From positions 1 to 16,247 of the forward strand of contig CAYZCZ010000018.1 in the NCBI GenBank assembly GCA_964477125.1: a stretch of 16,247 nucleotides of DNA. Direction: 5' to 3'. The notes beneath the pieces are model-generated. The model worked only from the letters and a program-made list of their open reading frames with translations, did not search any database and was not told where the DNA came from. The translations under genes were made by a program, and so were the position numbers. The stretch is from DALYDK01 sp964477125. GTDB taxonomy: Bacteria > Patescibacteriota > Saccharimonadia > Saccharimonadales > CAIOMD01. Shown piece after piece: positions 5,875 to 13,563 of this stretch. The number at the start of each line of letters is the position of its first letter. The stretch's first letter is position 1.

Positions 5875-8805
5875 TTATTTTTTAGTAATGCCAATTGTTA
5901 TTTCTGATTTATCTATTTTGGCTATATTTTCAAAGCCAGGCGTGCTTTTATCTTGTTGCAAAGTTGCTAAAGTTTCGCTACAAATTTCTTTGGAATTCTC
6001 ATTTATAGCTTTTTCTAGCTCTTTGTCGGTAGTTGTTAATTGCAAAATAATTCTATCACTAACGTCTAAACCAGCTTTTTTACGAAATTCTTGCACTTGC
6101 CGTATAACATCGCGCATCATACCTTCACGTTTAAGTTCTGGAGTTAACACTCGGTCTATAATAACGTCGGCCTCAGCCACACCATACAATTTTGCATCTT
6201 CTTCGCTTAACTTAATAGGTTTCTTGGATACAATTACTTTTTTTACGTTTAACTCGTCTTGGAGTATAGGCACAAAATCAACATGTTCGCCTAACTGAGG
6301 TATTGTTACGCTGGCAAGTGGTTGACGAACCTTGAGACCGGCTTTAGCACGCAAACTAAGTCCTTGGTTTACATATGCTCGGACCGTTTCCATATCATTC
6401 ATAACAAGCTCATTAATATTACCGGCTGGTAGCCAATCTTTTAAATGTATAGATTGCTTGTCTCCTGTTAAATTATGGTATAACTCTTCAGCTAAAAACG
6501 GTGTAAAAGGCGCTAGCACATAGGCTAGTCGGACCAATATATAATGCAGAGTCTTATAGGCCATTTGCTTGTCTCCATCGTCTTCACTCTTCCAGAAACG
6601 ACGACGACTACGGCGCACAAACCAGTTGCTGGCATCGTCCAAGAACGGCAATATTGGTTCAAGTGCATTCGGTAAATCGTATACATCCATATGGGTTTCT
6701 ACTTGCTGTACCAGTTGATGCATGCGTGATATAACCCAAATATCTAGCGGGTTTGTGCAATCCACCAATGGGTCAACTAGCTTACCGTTATATTCCCAAC
6801 CATCAACTTCTGCATACATTGTAAAGAAGTCATACATGTTCCATATCATGCTTAGCTTACGAGCCACATCACCTACTTCTTTATCTTGCAATGCAAAATC
6901 TTCCCCATTAAGCAATGGGCTTGATAAAAGCAAAAATCTTAAGCTATCGGCACTGAATTTATCCATAAGTTCATTTGGATCTGTGTAGTTGCCGTAGCTT
7001 TTGCTCATTTTACGGCCATCATTGCCGGCGACATTGCCCGTAACAATAACATTCTTAAAACTATAGTCACCGAATAAAGCAACACTCATGGCATGCATAT
7101 AATAAAACCATGCTCGCACTTGGCCAATATATTCGACAATAAAATCACCCGGAAAGTTGTCTTCAAATTTCTTCTTATTTTCGAACGGATAATGGAACTG
7201 GGCAAATGGCATAGAGCCAGCCTCGAACCAACTGTCCATTACTTTGTCTATGCGCGTATATACTTCTCCATCTATTTCGAAAGTAATATCGTCTACCCAC
7301 GGACGGTGATAGTCATTAAGTTCTACGCCACTGAGTTCTTTTAGTTCTGCGTAGCTACCAACCACCTTAACCTTGCCAGATTTGCTTTTCCAGACCGGCA
7401 TTGCAGTTGCCCAAAATCTGTCACGCGAAATATTCCAGTCCGGTGCCTGCTCAACAGTTTTTTCAAACCTTCCATGCTTCACATAATTTGGAAACCAATT
7501 TATGGGACCGTTTTGTTCTAACATTTGTTGTCGCTGGTTATCTATATCGACAAACCAACTCGGGTGCGCTCGATACATTAATTTTGTACCACACCTATGG
7601 CAATGCGGATAGCTATGCCGAATGTAGTCTATTTTCCAAACAACACCCTGCTCTTTTAAGTCCTTTGCAATTTGCTTATTTATTTCCCAAACATTCTTCC
7701 CTTGCCATGCACTTTCTGTAAACATACCATTTTGATCAATTGTATGCACAACTGGAATGCCCTTTTCTTGGGCAAGAACAAAGTCCTCTTCACCGTATGC
7801 CGGTGCAATATGAACAATACCCGTACCGGCGTCAGTTTCAACATAGTCTGCATGCCATATCTTATGAGCATTTTTGCCCCTATCTGCAAATAAAGGCTCA
7901 TAACTTTGCCCTACAAGTTCTGATGCATCTACAGCCCATGAATCAATGAATGAAATTGCATTATGTTTTTCGTCAGTAAATACTTTATTTGCAAGCTCAG
8001 TTGCAACTATTAGATTCTCTGAATCAAACTCATAGGCCGTGTAATCAAGCTTCTCGTTAATAGCTAATGCTGTATTGGCTGGTAATGTCCATGGTGTTGT
8101 TGTCCATGCTAATAAATACGATGGCTTGCTATTTGGTGCTCCAGGAATTTTATAATCGGGTAGTTTAAATTTAACGTACACACTTGGGTCTGTAACATCT
8201 TGGTATGCACCTGCATCCATTGTGACCTCAGCTTTAGAAAGCGGTGTTCCATCTAGAGTACAATACATTAGGACTTTTTCGCCCTCATAAATTTTGCCTT
8301 TTTCGTACAATGTTTTAAAAGCCCACCAAACAGACTCCATATACTCTTTGTCCATAGTTTTGTAAGCGCCTTTAAAATCTACCCAACGCCCAATTCTATC
8401 AACTACATCTTCCCATTCACTGCTAGTTTGTACCATATTTGCTCGAGTCGCATTAATGTAGTTTTCTATGCCGTATTCCAAGACTTCCTGGCGAGAGTTT
8501 ATACCCAACTTCTTTTCGGTGTAACGTTCTGCTGGCAAACCATGACAATCCCAACCCCAAACTCGTTCTACCCGTTTGCCTTTCATGGTTTGGTATCGTG
8601 GCACAGCATCCTTAACTATGCTACTCAGAAGCGTTCCATGATGTGGATTACCAGATATAAAGGGTGGGCCGTCATAGAAGACGTACGAGTTATCTTTTGA
8701 TCGCATTGCCACCGATTTTTCGAAAGTCTTATCTTGCTTCCATCGCATAGCCCAATCTTTCTCGTATTCTAATGCGCGCCTGCGGGTTCCTTTTTGGTAC
8801 TTCAT
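5875..8805 (-). CDS. ileS: Isoleucyl-tRNA synthetase, eukaryote-like (class 2) type
   Basis: A 976-residue class I aminoacyl-tRNA synthetase that charges tRNA-Ile. The HIGH-type signature is in PPFISGNPHHGTLL (about residues 47-60, NPHHG at 53-57), followed by WGWDCHGLPAE. The editing (CP1) domain shows LAWTTTPWTLPAN and TGIVHIAPAYGEEDF. KMSKS appears in GRKMSKSYGNYTDP near residue 600. The anticodon-binding domain includes NWFVRRSRRRFWK. The NPHHG form and the sequence around it fit the IleRS2 branch shared with eukaryotes, Actinobacteria and others. Members of that branch are commonly insensitive to mupirocin, though this is not shown here. The leader carries its own promoter and a T-box riboswitch, so expression should rise when tRNA-Ile is uncharged. 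GAAAGG about seven bases before the ATG serves as a moderate Shine-Dalgarno. Confidence 0.97.
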   Translation of the reverse strand: MKYQKGTRRRALEYEKDWAMRWKQDKTFEKSVAMRSKDNSYVFYDGPPFISGNPHHGTLLSSIVKDAVPRYQTMKGKRVERVWGWDCHGLPAERYTEKKLGINSRQEVLEYGIENYINATRANMVQTSSEWEDVVDRIGRWVDFKGAYKTMDKEYMESVWWAFKTLYEKGKIYEGEKVLMYCTLDGTPLSKAEVTMDAGAYQDVTDPSVYVKFKLPDYKIPGAPNSKPSYLLAWTTTPWTLPANTALAINEKLDYTAYEFDSENLIVATELANKVFTDEKHNAISFIDSWAVDASELVGQSYEPLFADRGKNAHKIWHADYVETDAGTGIVHIAPAYGEEDFVLAQEKGIPVVHTIDQNGMFTESAWQGKNVWEINKQIAKDLKEQGVVWKIDYIRHSYPHCHRCGTKLMYRAHPSWFVDIDNQRQQMLEQNGPINWFPNYVKHGRFEKTVEQAPDWNISRDRFWATAMPVWKSKSGKVKVVGSYAELKELSGVELNDYHRPWVDDITFEIDGEVYTRIDKVMDSWFEAGSMPFAQFHYPFENKKKFEDNFPGDFIVEYIGQVRAWFYYMHAMSVALFGDYSFKNVIVTGNVAGNDGRKMSKSYGNYTDPNELMDKFSADSLRFLLLSSPLLNGEDFALQDKEVGDVARKLSMIWNMYDFFTMYAEVDGWEYNGKLVDPLVDCTNPLDIWVISRMHQLVQQVETHMDVYDLPNALEPILPFLDDASNWFVRRSRRRFWKSEDDGDKQMAYKTLHYILVRLAYVLAPFTPFLAEELYHNLTGDKQSIHLKDWLPAGNINELVMNDMETVRAYVNQGLSLRAKAGLKVRQPLASVTIPQLGEHVDFVPILQDELNVKKVIVSKKPIKLSEEDAKLYGVAEADVIIDRVLTPELKREGMMRDVIRQVQEFRKKAGLDVSDRIILQLTTTDKELEKAINENSKEICSETLATLQQDKSTPGFENIAKIDKSEITIGITKK

Positions 8806-8827
8806 GTATTGCCCTTTCTTTAAATAT

Positions 8828-8890
8828 AAAAACCACTAGCCTGCTTCGGATCCGGCAATTGCCGGAGGTACCATCCGAATGACTAGTGGT
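8828..8890 (-). terminator. Hairpin and U-tract at the end of the ileS leader
   Basis: ACCACTAGTC (8890-8881) pairs over ten bases, with one G-T pair, with GGCTAGTGGT (8841-8832). Five T residues follow (8832-8828). This is the likely attenuator of the T-box. It encloses the antiterminator instead of competing for its 3' arm, which is unusual. Confidence 0.7.
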
Positions 8891-9025
8891 AAAGTCTCTT
8901 CTTTACGGCTACTAACACGAGCCTCGTTGTGTTGGGTTCTATTAAGTATTAATACTTTTCTTCCCAATGCTTTGTGGTTGATAGCCACTCACCCGGCAAA
9001 AGCCAGAACGCATCTCCTAAATTGT
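8828..9025 (-). ncRNA. T-box riboswitch of ileS, short Stem I form
   Basis: The leader contains the parts of a tRNA-sensing T-box, in order. Stem I is closed by ATGC/GCAT and contains hairpin CTGGC-TTTT-GCCGG and hairpin GTGG-CTATCAA-CCAC. The second loop exposes the Ile codon AUC (8982-8980) followed by A. Stem II pairs TTGGG (8967-8963) with CCCAA (8936-8932) around AAGTATTAATACTT. An interleaved pair, AACAC/GTGTT (8933-8929, 8918-8914) and GGCT/AGCC (8923-8920, 8910-8907), forms an H-type pseudoknot like Stem IIA/B. Stem III is GTAAAG/CTTTAC (8906-8901, 8894-8889). The antiterminator is TTCGGA (8879-8874), bulge TGGTACC (8873-8867), helix TCCGGC-AATT-GCCGGA, and TCCGAA (8850-8845). UGGU in the bulge pairs with ACCA of tRNA-Ile (discriminator A). 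Only the Stem I distal arms of long T-boxes are missing. Confidence 0.9.
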
Positions 9026-9031
9026 ATAGCT

Positions 9032-9061
9032 ATTATAGCGTTATAGTGGTTGTTTTAACAA
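9032..9061 (-). promoter_or_regulatory. Promoter of the ileS leader
   Basis: Minus-strand TTGTTA (9061-9056), 18 bases, TATAAT (9037-9032). Transcription should start near 9025, giving a leader of about 220 bases. It lies just after the htrA stop, so ileS is expressed on its own as well as, possibly, by readthrough. Confidence 0.65.
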
Positions 9062-9070
9062 TATTTATTT

Positions 9071-10279
9071 TTACGGGTTTTCTGGGGCAACTTCTAATGT
9101 TGCTTTGGTGGTTTGTTCTTTGCCATCTCTTATATATGTTATTTCAATTGTATCTCCGACTTTATATTTACCCAGTCTAGATGATAGTGGGTTGTCAGAA
9201 TCAACCTTTTCGCCATTTACCTTTACAATTATATCGCCTTCTTTAAGGCCTGCCTTATCGGCTGGACTACCATTAAGAATTGCCAAGCTAGATTCACTAC
9301 CCTTTAACCATGCACCATTTTCACTATCTAGTTTATACTTTGCCTTTAATTGTGGCGTTACCATTACGTATCGTACGCCCATGTATGGAATCTCAAGCTT
9401 ACCCTTATCTAATATGCTAGCTATTTGCGACTTAACGTCATTAATCGGTATAGAAAAACCAATGTTTTCGGCATTACCAGCTACTGCTGTATTTATACCT
9501 ATAACTTCACCGTTCATATTTACCAATGGCCCACCGGAATTACCCGGGTTAATGGCTGCGTCTGTTTGAAACAAATTAGTAAGGCTTTCGGCACTGCTAC
9601 CGGATTCGTCTCCAGCTGTTACAGGGCGCCCTGTACCAGAAATTATGCCACTTGTAACAGTGTTGCTAAACTCGCCAAGCGCGTAACCTATAGCCACTAC
9701 GGCGCTACCAACCTGCATCTGCGAAGAGTCACCTATTTTGGCGGGTTTTAAATCTTTAACTCCGTTAATTTTTAAAAATGCTATGTCGTAGTTTGTCCTA
9801 GGGTCGCGGGCGGTAACAGTAACGTTATCGTACTGTTTGCCATCGCTAGTAGTTACACTAACACTGGTAGTATTCTCGGGGATAACGTGTCTATTGGTTA
9901 TTATCACTCCGTCACTAGATAAAATTATACCCGTACCAGCACCTTCGCCGCCGGATTCTTGTCCAAATAAAGAGTTTACAGTACTGCCACTTTTAACATT
10001 TATAGATACTACGCTAGGACCAACATCTTTGGCAATTTTACTAATTAGTTCGCTTTGGCTAGATACGATTTGTTGGCCTGCACTTGTGTTATCTAATGAC
10101 GTTAGTCGTTCTGGTAAAATTCTATTCCCAAACACACCGCCTAATATACCTGCAACAAAAGCCCCTAGTATTATTAACACACCCCCGATACGCAAACTTC
10201 TTTGAGTTTTCTGCTCCGGACTCAACTGCTTTTTTTCTTTAGGTTGCTTGACTGGTTTCTTTGAACTATTAGTTTCCAT
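9071..10279 (-). CDS. htrA: HtrA/DegP-like membrane-anchored serine protease
   Basis: A 402-residue quality-control protease acting outside the membrane on misfolded or damaged proteins. A basic cytoplasmic tail (1-30) leads into one membrane helix (about 31-50, IGGVLIILGAFVAGILGGVF). The trypsin-like domain carries the full triad: His131 in ITNRHVI, Asp165 in NYDIAFLKI and Ser248 in NPGNSGGPLV. One PDZ domain follows (about 305-395, with NGSPADKAGLKEGDIIVKVNG). The single-PDZ, N-terminally anchored layout is that of Gram-positive and CPR HtrA. AGGAGATA (10290-10283) is a strong Shine-Dalgarno six bases before the ATG. The gene follows the unknown membrane protein by 37 bases and probably shares its transcript. 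Confidence 0.95.
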   Translation of the reverse strand: METNSSKKPVKQPKEKKQLSPEQKTQRSLRIGGVLIILGAFVAGILGGVFGNRILPERLTSLDNTSAGQQIVSSQSELISKIAKDVGPSVVSINVKSGSTVNSLFGQESGGEGAGTGIILSSDGVIITNRHVIPENTTSVSVTTSDGKQYDNVTVTARDPRTNYDIAFLKINGVKDLKPAKIGDSSQMQVGSAVVAIGYALGEFSNTVTSGIISGTGRPVTAGDESGSSAESLTNLFQTDAAINPGNSGGPLVNMNGEVIGINTAVAGNAENIGFSIPINDVKSQIASILDKGKLEIPYMGVRYVMVTPQLKAKYKLDSENGAWLKGSESSLAILNGSPADKAGLKEGDIIVKVNGEKVDSDNPLSSRLGKYKVGDTIEITYIRDGKEQTTKATLEVAPENP

Positions 10280-10316
10280 ATTTATCTCCTGTTAATGACA
10301 ATGTAAAATTTTCTGC

Positions 10317-11066
10317 TTATATAGTTTTATCTTGCCAATCTGAGAATGCGATGATAATCAGCAAAATTAGGCCCATAACTGCAATAATTTGTGTTCTAGC
10401 AGGCTTTTTTAGCTTTTTGTTGGCCGATAAGTAGTAAATTAGGCCTAGGCCATAACCTAGTGCCGTTAACACTAGTGCAATTTGTGGGATATTTATATAA
10501 AAAATTACCCAATGACTAAGCACCCAAGCCATTGAAGCTCCAAACCAAGCCCAGATATTAGTAAGTTGTTTCAAATGCGGTTCGTCAAAAACACCCAAAA
10601 AATGCCTAGCTGATGCATAACAAATTAACCATACAGCAACTACATCTATGGCGATAGATGTTTCTGGAAATGCCTGATAAAAAGCAACCAGTGTTAGTGT
10701 TTGGGCAATTAGTGATTGGGCTATTACAGGTACTTGTTTTGATTGTGGCTTCAACCAAACTAACCAACCAATATATAAGGCTACCCAAACCAGTTGAGTA
10801 ATAATATTGTTGGTGTAAGCCATAAATGAAACTATTGATAGGCCAACAAATATATCTACCAAATTGGACCTAAGATTAACTAGCCAATAGCGTGGTTTTA
10901 CTGCGAACATTCGCCATTTGGCTAAAAATACTAATAGCACAGCCATTGGCACAAACTCTAACCTAATAAATACTAATATTAAAAGTGGCAATAACGCATT
11001 AATTGCAATATACAAAAAATGCGTAAAACCAGATTCTGGGCGAATGTATTTTAAATATTTAACCAT
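10317..11066 (-). CDS. Unknown multi-pass membrane protein
   Basis: I do not recognise the family. The 249 residues contain about seven or eight hydrophobic segments, including FLYIAINALLPLLILVFI (about 17-34), AVLLVFL, LVWVALYIGWLVWL, VVAVWLICYA, WAWFGASMAWVLSHWVIFYI, ALVLTALGYGLGLIYYL and IIAVMGLILLIIIAF near the C-terminus. A polar loop, ARHFLGVFDEPHLKQLTN (about 152-169), is the most motif-like part. The ATG at 11066 lies five bases after the LCP gene stop and has no clear Shine-Dalgarno, so translation is probably coupled to the LCP gene. Its place between an LCP ligase and HtrA suggests an envelope role, which is inference only. Confidence 0.85.
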   Translation of the reverse strand: MVKYLKYIRPESGFTHFLYIAINALLPLLILVFIRLEFVPMAVLLVFLAKWRMFAVKPRYWLVNLRSNLVDIFVGLSIVSFMAYTNNIITQLVWVALYIGWLVWLKPQSKQVPVIAQSLIAQTLTLVAFYQAFPETSIAIDVVAVWLICYASARHFLGVFDEPHLKQLTNIWAWFGASMAWVLSHWVIFYINIPQIALVLTALGYGLGLIYYLSANKKLKKPARTQIIAVMGLILLIIIAFSDWQDKTI

Positions 11067-11071
11067 TTAAT

Positions 11072-12712
11072 TTATCCGTTAGGTCCAATGACTACGATAA
11101 AGTCTGAGGTATATGGCGTTAAGTCCATTCCCTTTACATCTTTAACTGCCTTAGTATCAAACCTTAGTTCTAAATAACGCTTAGTGTATTTCTTCACACC
11201 GTTAGTCATATCTACTAGGGTTGTACTTGTAAGTTCACTATTTGGTGCATCGGCAACCTGGAGTACATTATAGCCATAACTTTTCAATTCGTCTGCCCGT
11301 TTCTTAGCTACGCCTGGTCTGGTAGAGCCGTTAAGTACAATAACCGTTGGTTTCTCTTTAATAATAAAGCCATCTGTTAATTTTGAGCGAATATATAACT
11401 TAACTTCAGAATAATCATTAACTCCAGCCTTAGGATAAACAACCGACTGGTCACCTACCATACCTGTAGTTACGACAGCTTCACCTACGGTGGCAAGATC
11501 TACGCTTTTAATATTTTGCCCCTGAATTTGCTTAGAAAGGTCATACAAACGCATTAGGTCATTCATAGAAAAGTTCGTTTGTACTCTAGAACCAAAAGTA
11601 TCTAATAGCTGTGATACTTTGAGTGGATTAGAGAAGGTACCAACAGATAAAGCCTTATCCTTAATGCCTACTATTACCTTTTGCTGATGTTCACCACGGT
11701 CAAAATCACCACGTTCCGCACCGTACCTAGAACGTGCATAGCCTAGTGCCGTTCCACCATCGAGGTGGCTTGTACCTGCAGGCAAGTTTAGTACTTTTTT
11801 GCCAATACGCATTGTTGAGTCACTATAAGGTTCGTCTAAAGTGACATCAATGCCACCCAAGGTGTCTACAGCTTCCTGAAAAGCTGTAAAATCAATCATC
11901 CCATAGTAATTAATTTTTACTCCTGTATACTCTTCTACTGTTTTTTCTATGGTATCAATGCCAGCTTTTTCAGCGCCTTTTTCGTCTTTAGGGTTCTTAT
12001 ATAATGCTTGTTCTTTGGCACTGTTATATACAGCGTTTATTTTCATAGGCCAAAGATCTTTGGGCTTAACCCACATATCCCGGGGTAAACTGACTAAAAC
12101 AACACCACTGTTTATTGGATCAATGCTCGCAATCATGATACTGTCTGTTAACTCACCACCTTCATGGTCTTCACCACCCTTGCCCATTAGCAGTACATTA
12201 ACTCGACCATCACCTTCACCATTTAAGCTATTTGGGTCAATTTCTTTACTAAAAGCAACTGCATCTCCACCACCCCCTAGGGCTTTATTGGCATTCCACC
12301 AAGCTTTGCCAAATATCCAACCAGTTACAAGAATTACCGCTAAAACAGTAAATGCTGCTGTTCTAAAAAAGATTTTTTTACGGCTTGTTTTCTTTTTTTT
12401 ACGGCTATCTAAGGTAATTGCCGAACCACGTCGCCCGGTACCCCGTGCCAAGCTAGGTGCTTGCTGAATGCCAATTGCTGGTCTAACCCTTTTTGGACTA
12501 CTAGCATCAGTATTAATAGCACCCTGATTATTGGTTCTAGTAAAACCCTCTTTTTTATTAAAATTATCTAGCCGATTTTGCGTAGGTTGTTGAGGTTGTT
12601 GGGCCTGACTAACAGGTTGTTTTGGTACAGTTTTTGGGCGCCTTGGACCAGTCGATAAAAAGCCATCGACAGAACGGTTACGATTATTGTTGTTAGGTGA
12701 ATTCTTATACAT
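11072..12712 (-). CDS. LytR-CpsA-Psr family cell-wall glycopolymer ligase
   Basis: A 546-residue protein of the LCP family, whose members attach glycopolymers to peptidoglycan from lipid-linked donors outside the membrane. Residues 1-110 are a long cytoplasmic Pro/Gln/Arg-rich tail ending in SRKKKKTSRKK. One membrane helix spans about 112-136. The LCP domain (about 170-350) shows VNVLLMGKGG, LTDSIMIASID, LVSLPRDMWV, DTLGGIDVTLDEP, and the Arg-rich GYARSRYGAERGDFDRGEHQQ. These hold the conserved Asp and Arg residues that bind the pyrophosphate. The C-terminal LytR_C domain (about 450-546) begins VIVLNGSTRPGVA. No Shine-Dalgarno is visible. An extended -10 box lies 18 bases before the ATG. It is the first gene of the minus-strand run and divergent from lepB. 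Confidence 0.93.
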   Translation of the reverse strand: MYKNSPNNNNRNRSVDGFLSTGPRRPKTVPKQPVSQAQQPQQPTQNRLDNFNKKEGFTRTNNQGAINTDASSPKRVRPAIGIQQAPSLARGTGRRGSAITLDSRKKKKTSRKKIFFRTAAFTVLAVILVTGWIFGKAWWNANKALGGGGDAVAFSKEIDPNSLNGEGDGRVNVLLMGKGGEDHEGGELTDSIMIASIDPINSGVVLVSLPRDMWVKPKDLWPMKINAVYNSAKEQALYKNPKDEKGAEKAGIDTIEKTVEEYTGVKINYYGMIDFTAFQEAVDTLGGIDVTLDEPYSDSTMRIGKKVLNLPAGTSHLDGGTALGYARSRYGAERGDFDRGEHQQKVIVGIKDKALSVGTFSNPLKVSQLLDTFGSRVQTNFSMNDLMRLYDLSKQIQGQNIKSVDLATVGEAVVTTGMVGDQSVVYPKAGVNDYSEVKLYIRSKLTDGFIIKEKPTVIVLNGSTRPGVAKKRADELKSYGYNVLQVADAPNSELTSTTLVDMTNGVKKYTKRYLELRFDTKAVKDVKGMDLTPYTSDFIVVIGPNG

Positions 12713-12730
12713 TATTTTTAGGTCTTATAC

Positions 12731-12739
12731 ATTATACCA
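12731..12739 (-). promoter_or_regulatory. Extended -10 promoter of the LCP gene
   Basis: Minus-strand TGGTATAAT is a consensus extended -10 element. No clear -35 is seen. The transcript would start about twelve bases before the ATG at 12712. The 92-base space 12713-12804 carries this and the lepB promoter. Confidence 0.5.
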
Positions 12740-12788
12740 AATAATATATTGACTATGCTTATAGTTTCCTTAGATTCCCATAATGGCG

Positions 12789-12794
12789 TATAAT
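12789..12794 (+). promoter_or_regulatory. -10 box of lepB
   Basis: A perfect TATAAT ends ten bases before the lepB ATG, with only a weak -35 (TTCCTT, 17 bases upstream). Transcription would start within about three bases of the ATG, consistent with the lack of a Shine-Dalgarno. Confidence 0.5.
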
Positions 12795-12804
12795 CTTTAC
12801 CTAT

Positions 12805-13563
12805 ATGCAACCAAACAATCAACAAACTCCGCCGTATCGGCCACCAAGCCAACCACAGCCAAATAATCAGCCACTACCACAGAAATCTCAACCAACTCAA
12901 CCTATTTATACTCCGCCAGTACCAAAAAATAACTCTAATAAAAAAGAAAGAAAAAATGCCATATATACTGTTCTACTTTTTGTACTAGCTGTTGTTTTTC
13001 CTATTTTTTTGATTATTTTCGTATTGCAAAGTTACATAGTAGATGGTTCAAGCATGACACCTACCTTACAAAGCGGAAACCGAGTATTTATTTACAAACT
13101 TCCCAAAACTATTTCAAATTTCCGTCCTGGAGAATATATTCCTTCCCGCAATGAAGTTATTGTCTTTAAAAAACCTAGCGACAATAGTACTCAATTAATA
13201 AAGCGAGTTATAGGCCTGCCAGGTGAACGTGTAGTCGTAAAAGATAACACTGTTAGGGTTTATAATGCTGAAAACCCTGATGGTTTTGACCCTGATGCAG
13301 GTACAGATTATGGAGATAAACTGGCCCAAACTGACACAGGTACACAAGTAACAGATATAACAGTTGGTGAAAACGAACTATTTGTCATGGGGGATAACCG
13401 AACTCCTGGAGGATCACTGGATTCCCATAGTGGGCTTGGTCTAGTTCCTGTTCAAAACATTGTGGGCCGATTATGGATTAGATATTTCCCACTTAGCGAA
13501 TTTAAAGTGTTCGCCAATACTAAACTGCAATTTACAGGTTACTTAGTGCCTGATCTATTTTAG
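12805..13563 (+). CDS. lepB: Signal peptidase I
   Basis: A 252-residue membrane protease that removes signal peptides from exported proteins. A Pro/Gln-rich cytoplasmic tail (1-50) precedes one membrane helix (about 53-75). The catalytic Ser83 is in DGSSMTPTLQSG and the general-base Lys133 in LIKRVIGLPGERV. The family box E is GDNRTPGGSLDSHSGLG, where the usual SxDSR reads SLDSHS, and GRLWIRYFP follows near the C-terminus. The first ATG after TATAAT is taken as the start. The last 32 bases overlap the 3' end of parB on the other strand. Likely clients in the window are the DUF2207 protein and probably the fibre-like protein. Confidence 0.95.
   Translation: MQPNNQQTPPYRPPSQPQPNNQPLPQKSQPTQPIYTPPVPKNNSNKKERKNAIYTVLLFVLAVVFPIFLIIFVLQSYIVDGSSMTPTLQSGNRVFIYKLPKTISNFRPGEYIPSRNEVIVFKKPSDNSTQLIKRVIGLPGERVVVKDNTVRVYNAENPDGFDPDAGTDYGDKLAQTDTGTQVTDITVGENELFVMGDNRTPGGSLDSHSGLGLVPVQNIVGRLWIRYFPLSEFKVFANTKLQFTGYLVPDLF

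Noticed and set aside
7093..7949. Several plus-strand and alternate-frame open frames inside ileS
   Set aside because: They lie antisense to or out of frame with a full-length, strongly conserved IleRS and have no motifs or ribosome sites of their own.
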